A stretch of DNA of 9,700 nucleotides from SZAS-103 sp038323475 (GTDB taxonomy: Bacteria > Pseudomonadota > Gammaproteobacteria > Xanthomonadales > Xanthomonadaceae), in contig JBBQHA010000121.1 in NCBI GenBank assembly GCA_038323475.1, positions 1 through 9,700 of the forward strand, in the 5' to 3' direction. Made by a program: the position numbers and the translations under genes. Positions 6,273 through 9,700 of the stretch are shown in pieces. Every line of letters starts with the position of its first letter. Within the stretch, counting starts at the first letter, position 1. A model generated the notes under the pieces. That model was not told the DNA's origin. It searched no databases and saw nothing but the letters and a program-made list of their open reading frames with translations.

Positions 6273-7736
6273 TCACAATTGAACGCAGACGTTCTTGGGT
6301 TCGGTGAAGAAACGCATCGCTTCCGCGCCGCCTTCCCGACCCAGGCCGGACTGGCCGACGCCGCCGAACGGCGTGCGCAGGTCGCGCATCATCCAGGTAT
6401 TGATCCAGACGATGCCGGCATGCAGGTTCGCGGCGATCCGGTGCGCGCGATCGAGGCGCTGCGTCCACACGCTCGCGGACAGCCCGTAGGGCGTCGCATT
6501 CGCGAGCGCGAGCGCGTCGGCATCGTCGTCGAAAGGCTGCAGCGTGGCGACCGGACCGAAGATTTCCTCGATGTTGCTGCGGCAATCCGGGCCGAGACCC
6601 TCGATCACCGTCGCCGCGACGAACCAGCCGCCTTCGCAGCGACCATCCGGCGACAGCGATTCGCCACCGCAGAGCACGCTGCCGCCTTCGCCGCGCGCGA
6701 TCGCGATGCAGGCGAGCACCTTTTCGTAGTGTGCGCGCGAGACGAGCGGACCGAGGTCGGTCGCCGGATCCTGCGGATCGCCTGCGCGCAGCTTGCCGAC
6801 GCGCGCGACGAATGCATCGCGGAATGCGTCGTAGGCACTGCGTTCAACCAGGATGCGCGAGCCGCACAGGCAGATCTGACCGCTGTTCTGGAACGCCGAG
6901 CGCACCACGGTATCGAGCAGGCGTTCGCGGGATGCCTCATCATTCCAGGCATCGGCGAACACGATGGTCGCGTTCTTGCCGCCGAGTTCGAGCGACATCT
7001 TCTTCAACGCGGGGCCGCAGTGCGCCGCGATCTGGCGGCCGACGGCGGTGCTGCCGGTGAAGCTGACCGCCTTGATGCCGGGATGTTCGACCAGCGCATG
7101 GCCAACGACCGGGCCGAGTCCGTGCACGATGTTCAGCACGCCCGACGGGAACCCGATTTCGCGCGCGAGTTCGCCGAGCATCCATGCCGTGACCGGGGTG
7201 ATCTCCGATGGTTTGGCGACCACGCAATTGCCGGCCGCGAGCGCGGGCGCGATCTTCCACGTGAACAGGTACAGCGGCAGGTTCCACGGGCTGATGCACG
7301 CGACCGCGCCGAGCGGATGGCGCAGGGTGTAGTTCAGCCCGGCCTGGCCGTGGTGCGATTCGCTCGCGAACTGGGTCGCCGCAGCCGCGAAGAACCGCAG
7401 GTTCGCGATCGCGCGCGGTATCTCGATCTCGCGGACGAGACGCAGGGGCTTGCCCGCGTCGCGCGATTCGGCCTGCGCGAAATCCTCGATGCGCGTCTCG
7501 AGCGCATCGGCGAGCCGCTGCATCCATTGCGCGCGCGCATCGTTCGCGAGCGACGACCACGCCGGGAACGCGGCCTGCGCGGCGCGCACGGCGGCATCGA
7601 CGTCGGCTGCGGTCCCGGCGGGGCAGGATGCGTAGTGCTCGCCGGTTGCAGGTTCGAAAACGGCGAGCGCATCGACGTCGCTGGAAGCGCGCGATTCGCC
7701 GCCGATCACTTGGGTCAGGCGCAGGGTCGCATTCAT
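6273..7736 (-). CDS. aldehyde dehydrogenase, probable 2-aminomuconate 6-semialdehyde dehydrogenase (NbaE/AmnC-like)
   Basis: This 487-aa NAD(P)-dependent aldehyde dehydrogenase has the full catalytic set: Asn152 in SPWN, Lys175 in KPSE, FTGSTAVG at 226-233, the general base Glu250 in LELGGKN, nucleophile Cys289 in SGQICLCGSR, and Glu391 in EEIFGP. The ICLCGSR motif, Arg114 in the ANLRFFA segment and RDLRTPFGGVGQSG at 451-464 fit the hydroxymuconic/aminomuconic semialdehyde dehydrogenase subfamily (ALDH8A1-related), which uses arginines to bind the substrate carboxylates. The proposed reaction is 2-aminomuconate semialdehyde to 2-aminomuconate with NAD+ reduction, two steps after 3-hydroxyanthranilate cleavage. 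The ATG at 7736 lacks a strong Shine-Dalgarno; 64 bases separate it from the SDR gene. The 2-hydroxymuconate semialdehyde is the main alternative substrate, but the adjoining dioxygenase and deaminase genes favour the amino compound. Confidence 0.92.
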   Translation of the reverse strand: MNATLRLTQVIGGESRASSDVDALAVFEPATGEHYASCPAGTAADVDAAVRAAQAAFPAWSSLANDARAQWMQRLADALETRIEDFAQAESRDAGKPLRLVREIEIPRAIANLRFFAAAATQFASESHHGQAGLNYTLRHPLGAVACISPWNLPLYLFTWKIAPALAAGNCVVAKPSEITPVTAWMLGELAREIGFPSGVLNIVHGLGPVVGHALVEHPGIKAVSFTGSTAVGRQIAAHCGPALKKMSLELGGKNATIVFADAWNDEASRERLLDTVVRSAFQNSGQICLCGSRILVERSAYDAFRDAFVARVGKLRAGDPQDPATDLGPLVSRAHYEKVLACIAIARGEGGSVLCGGESLSPDGRCEGGWFVAATVIEGLGPDCRSNIEEIFGPVATLQPFDDDADALALANATPYGLSASVWTQRLDRAHRIAANLHAGIVWINTWMMRDLRTPFGGVGQSGLGREGGAEAMRFFTEPKNVCVQL

Positions 7737-7800
7737 CCGGCGAGCTTAGCGGCTTGGGGTGCGGTTGGGGAATCCACGGGCGGATACCGGCGGCGCATCG

Positions 7801-8586
7801 TCACAGCGACCGCGTGCGGCCGCCGTCCACCGGCAGGTTGATGCCGGTGATGTACGAGGCCGCCGGCGATGCGAGGAACGCGACTGCCGCTGCGGTCTCC
7901 GCCGGATCGGCGAAGCGCCCCATCGGGATTTCGGCTTCCATCTCGGCGGCGACCGCATCCTTGCTGCCGCCGGTTTTCTGCGAACGCGCGGCGATGATCT
8001 GGTCGATGCGCGGCGTATGCGTCGAGCCCGGCAGCACGTTGTTGACGGTGATGCCGTGCGGCGCGAGTTCGCGCGCGAGCGTCTTGGCCCAGCTCGCGAC
8101 CGCGCCGCGGGTCACGTTCGACACGCCGATTCCGGCGATCGGTTCCGTCACCGAGGTCGAGATCACGTTGACGATGCGGCCGTAGCCATCGCGCAACATG
8201 CCGGGCACGACCGCCTCGGCGAGCGTCTGGTTCGCGAGCAGGTGCGAGCGGTACGCTGCGAGGAAAGCATCTTCGCCCGCGCCACGCACGGTGCCCGGCG
8301 GCGGACCGCCGCTGTTGTTGACCAGGATGTGCACGGGATGCTCCGCGACGAGAACGTCGACCTTCGCGCGCAGCGTCGCAGTGTCGCCTGCATCCGCCGC
8401 GATCCATCCGTGTCTTTGCGCTCCCGTGCGAGGCAGTTGCCCGGCCAACGCATCGAGCACGTCCGCGCGCCGCGCAAGCAGGGTGACGTCGGCGCCGAGC
8501 TTCGCCAGTTCGATGGCGGAAGCGAGCCCGATGCCTTGTGATGCGCCGCAGACGAGCGCGTGTTTGCCGGTGAGGTCGAGGTCCAT
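7801..8586 (-). CDS. SDR-family protein with atypical active site (BKR-like)
   Basis: This 261-aa single-domain Rossmann protein has a normal nucleotide site: GASQGIG at 14-20, a D/AG turn near 65-67 and NNSGG at 90-94. It also has the late SDR blocks VNNVLPG at 181-187 and TGINLPVDGG at 247-256. The catalytic set is altered. Where YxxxK is expected, the sequence reads SNVTR (Ser156, Arg160), and His115 stands in place of the usual Asn; Ser143 is kept. This matches, as I recall, a described subgroup of 3-oxoacyl-ACP-reductase-like SDRs with a degenerate tetrad, so it is probably a stable family rather than a decaying gene. The ATG follows the PaiB stop directly (TGAATG), with GGAGA five bases upstream. 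Substrate is unknown; its place between the PaiB-like and dehydrogenase genes hints at the same catabolic unit. Confidence 0.88.
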   Translation of the reverse strand: MDLDLTGKHALVCGASQGIGLASAIELAKLGADVTLLARRADVLDALAGQLPRTGAQRHGWIAADAGDTATLRAKVDVLVAEHPVHILVNNSGGPPPGTVRGAGEDAFLAAYRSHLLANQTLAEAVVPGMLRDGYGRIVNVISTSVTEPIAGIGVSNVTRGAVASWAKTLARELAPHGITVNNVLPGSTHTPRIDQIIAARSQKTGGSKDAVAAEMEAEIPMGRFADPAETAAAVAFLASPAASYITGINLPVDGGRTRSL

Positions 8587-9243
8587 TCAGGTCTCCGTGG
8601 GTGCGTCGTCGGAAAGGGATTCATCGCTCCGCATCCGTTCGCGCATCAACCGCGCGGTCGCCTGCGCACCTTCACTGGCCTGCGCGCCGAGCGCGTCCAT
8701 GACGGCGCGGCGGTTTGCATCGGGATGGTTCTGGTTGAGCTTGAACTTGAGTTCGATGCGCGTCGCTTCGAGGCGGAAAGCGACGATGCCCTTGAGCTGC
8801 ACGACGTGGTCCGCGCGGTCCGGCTCGAAACGCCAGTCCGATCCGATCGCGGTTTCGTGTCGGACGCTGAGGTCGGTAACGATTGCCGCGAGCGATTCGG
8901 TGTCGTCGACGATCTCCAGGGTTCCGTGGACATGCGCGACCGCGTAGTTCCAGGTCGGCACGCGCGCCTGTTCTTCCTTGTCCGGATACCACGACGGCGA
9001 GACATACGCGTCCGGGCCGTGCACGATCAGCAGCGCTTCGCCGGTGTCGCGCCATTGCGGATTCGCGCGCGACCAATGGCCGCGGAACACGACGCGTTCG
9101 CCGTCGCGCGCATACAGCACCGGCAGATGGCTGACGAAGGGCTTGCCGTCGCGCACGGTGACCAGGGTCGCGAACGGATTCGCTACGACCAGGCCGTCCA
9201 GTCCGGCGAGATCGGTTTCGGCGAATGCGCTGCGCGTGTACAT
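8587..9243 (-). CDS. FMN-binding split-barrel protein, PaiB family
   Basis: This 218-aa protein matches the FMN_bind_2/PaiB family. Family blocks are visible: SHLPVLY at 38-44, GHWSRANPQW at 55-64, YVSPSWYP at 80-87, VPTWNYAVAHVHG at 95-107 and the signature KFKLNQN at 166-172. B. subtilis PaiB was described genetically as a negative regulator of sporulation and degradative-enzyme genes, but the fold is the FMN-binding split barrel of pyridoxamine-phosphate-oxidase-like proteins and has no DNA-binding domain. A flavin-dependent redox or sensing role is therefore at least as likely. The ATG at 9243 has a weak GCAGGG-like site upstream and lies 15 bases after the upstream gene. Its stop abuts the SDR start, so the two products are probably made together. 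The C-terminal tail (about 205-218) is acidic and variable. Confidence 0.92.
   Translation of the reverse strand: MYTRSAFAETDLAGLDGLVVANPFATLVTVRDGKPFVSHLPVLYARDGERVVFRGHWSRANPQWRDTGEALLIVHGPDAYVSPSWYPDKEEQARVPTWNYAVAHVHGTLEIVDDTESLAAIVTDLSVRHETAIGSDWRFEPDRADHVVQLKGIVAFRLEATRIELKFKLNQNHPDANRRAVMDALGAQASEGAQATARLMRERMRSDESLSDDAPTET
8592..8596 (-). promoter_or_regulatory. Shine-Dalgarno of the SDR gene
   Basis: GGAGA on the - strand lies five bases before the ATG at 8586 and falls within the last codons of the PaiB-like gene. Together with the TGAATG junction it supports coupled translation of the two genes. Confidence 0.65.
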
Positions 9244-9258
9244 GGCCAGTCGCCCTGC

Positions 9259-9615
9259 TCAGTCCCGCGACGGCAGCCGTCGGGTCATCGCTGCGCGCAG
9301 CGCTTCCTCGTCGTCGCCGACGACATGCGGCGGTTCGATCTCGTCGAGGTCGAAGCCCATCTGCTCGGCATCGTCGTCGTCGAGGCCGTCGAACGCGCGG
9401 TACTCGGCGTCCATCAATGCGGCTCGCGCGGTGTCCTCACTGTCGTAGACGTCGATCCTGGCGTCGCAGTCGAAGACCTCGGCGGTGCCACCGGCGCGCA
9501 CGCGCATGCGCGCCCACACCAGCAGGTTGCCGACCATCGCCAGCCACCATTGTTCGGAAACGTGGGTGGCATCGTCGTCGAGGCTGCTGTCGTCGGGTGC
9601 GTCGTTCTCGTTCAT
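9259..9615 (-). CDS. small acidic conserved-type hypothetical protein
   Basis: This 118-aa protein belongs to no family I can name. It begins with a very acidic stretch (Asp-rich, residues 1-17), followed by a short hydrophobic/aromatic segment, SEQWWLAMVGNLLVWARMRV (about 20-39), that is too polar at its ends to be a confident membrane helix. A beta-rich part then carries GGTAEVFDCDARIDVYDSED, followed by an acidic helical part with DGLDDDDAEQMGFDLDEIEP. There is no signal peptide or catalytic motif. The ATG at 9615 has GAGG eight bases upstream, so I prefer it to the TTG at 9678, which would add 21 residues. Codon use matches the neighbours. It lies 15 bases before the PaiB gene and may be the first gene of the leftward operon or part of a longer one. 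A function cannot be assigned. Confidence 0.72.
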   Translation of the reverse strand: MNENDAPDDSSLDDDATHVSEQWWLAMVGNLLVWARMRVRAGGTAEVFDCDARIDVYDSEDTARAALMDAEYRAFDGLDDDDAEQMGFDLDEIEPPHVVGDDEEALRAAMTRRLPSRD

Positions 9616-9623
9616 GCCTTCAT

Positions 9624-9627
9624 CCTC
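9624..9627 (-). promoter_or_regulatory. Shine-Dalgarno deciding the start of the small acidic protein
   Basis: GAGG on the - strand lies eight bases before the ATG at 9615. This spacing is suitable and favours 9615 over the in-frame TTG at 9678, which has no such site. Confidence 0.55.
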
Positions 9628-9700
9628 GTTTGGAATCCATCCATGGTTCGCCAGGCTCACCACGAACGCACTCTCCAATTTCCGGTCTTTTCAAGGTTTC

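Noticed and set aside
5562..7841. A 759-codon open frame on the + strand opposite the carbonic anhydrase and aldehyde dehydrogenase genes
   Set aside because: It has no domain, an Arg/Ala/Asp-rich composition, and crosses two well-supported genes in antisense. It is a GC-bias shadow.
9640..9700. A TTGAAA hexamer on the - strand near 9690 as a possible -35 box for the leftward operon
   Set aside because: No convincing -10 box follows at 16-18 bases, and the sequence ends at the window edge, so a promoter call is not supported.

Overview
The window is high-GC, densely coded DNA that looks like an ordinary chromosomal segment of a Gram-negative proteobacterium. The gene content, a kynurenine/3-hydroxyanthranilate branch with a beta-carbonic anhydrase in a tight operon, would suit a member of the Xanthomonadales (Lysobacter or Rhodanobacter-like). 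That placement is a guess from gene content and style, not from a marker gene. I see no RNA gene, insertion sequence, CRISPR array, integrase or attachment site, and no intergenic gap longer than about 130 bases.

Left part (1-4579, + strand): three overlapping genes that read as one transcription unit. They are a membrane-anchored PlsC-type acyltransferase, a multi-pass PAP2/Aur1-Ipt1-type phosphatase or phosphotransferase, and a large ATP-dependent dikinase of the rifampin-phosphotransferase type. The dikinase has an ATP-grasp domain, a middle acceptor domain and a swivelling phospho-His domain, and no PEP-binding TIM barrel. The first two genes point to lipid chemistry at the membrane. The third could phosphorylate a head group, a lipid precursor or another small molecule. 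I know of no assigned pathway for this trio, and it is the best candidate for undescribed biology here.

Right part (4583-9615, - strand): seven genes running leftward and ending 3 bases from the dikinase stop. In transcription order they are a small acidic conserved-hypothetical protein, a PaiB-type FMN-binding split-barrel protein, an atypical SDR, a 2-aminomuconate-semialdehyde-type aldehyde dehydrogenase, a beta-carbonic anhydrase, a RidA-family protein (probable 2-aminomuconate deaminase) and 3-hydroxyanthranilate 3,4-dioxygenase. The dioxygenase, the dehydrogenase and the deaminase are steps 1, 3 and 4 of the oxidative route from 3-hydroxyanthranilate (from tryptophan/kynurenine) to 4-oxalocrotonate. 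Step 2, the decarboxylase for 2-amino-3-carboxymuconate semialdehyde, is not in the window. The carbonic anhydrase is physically interlocked with the deaminase gene by an ATGA overlap, which suggests that CO2/bicarbonate handling is tied to this pathway.

Points that stand out: the lipid/dikinase trio, the embedded carbonic anhydrase, the SDR that has lost the usual Asn-Tyr-Lys catalytic residues, and the near-touching convergent operon ends with no obvious terminator.
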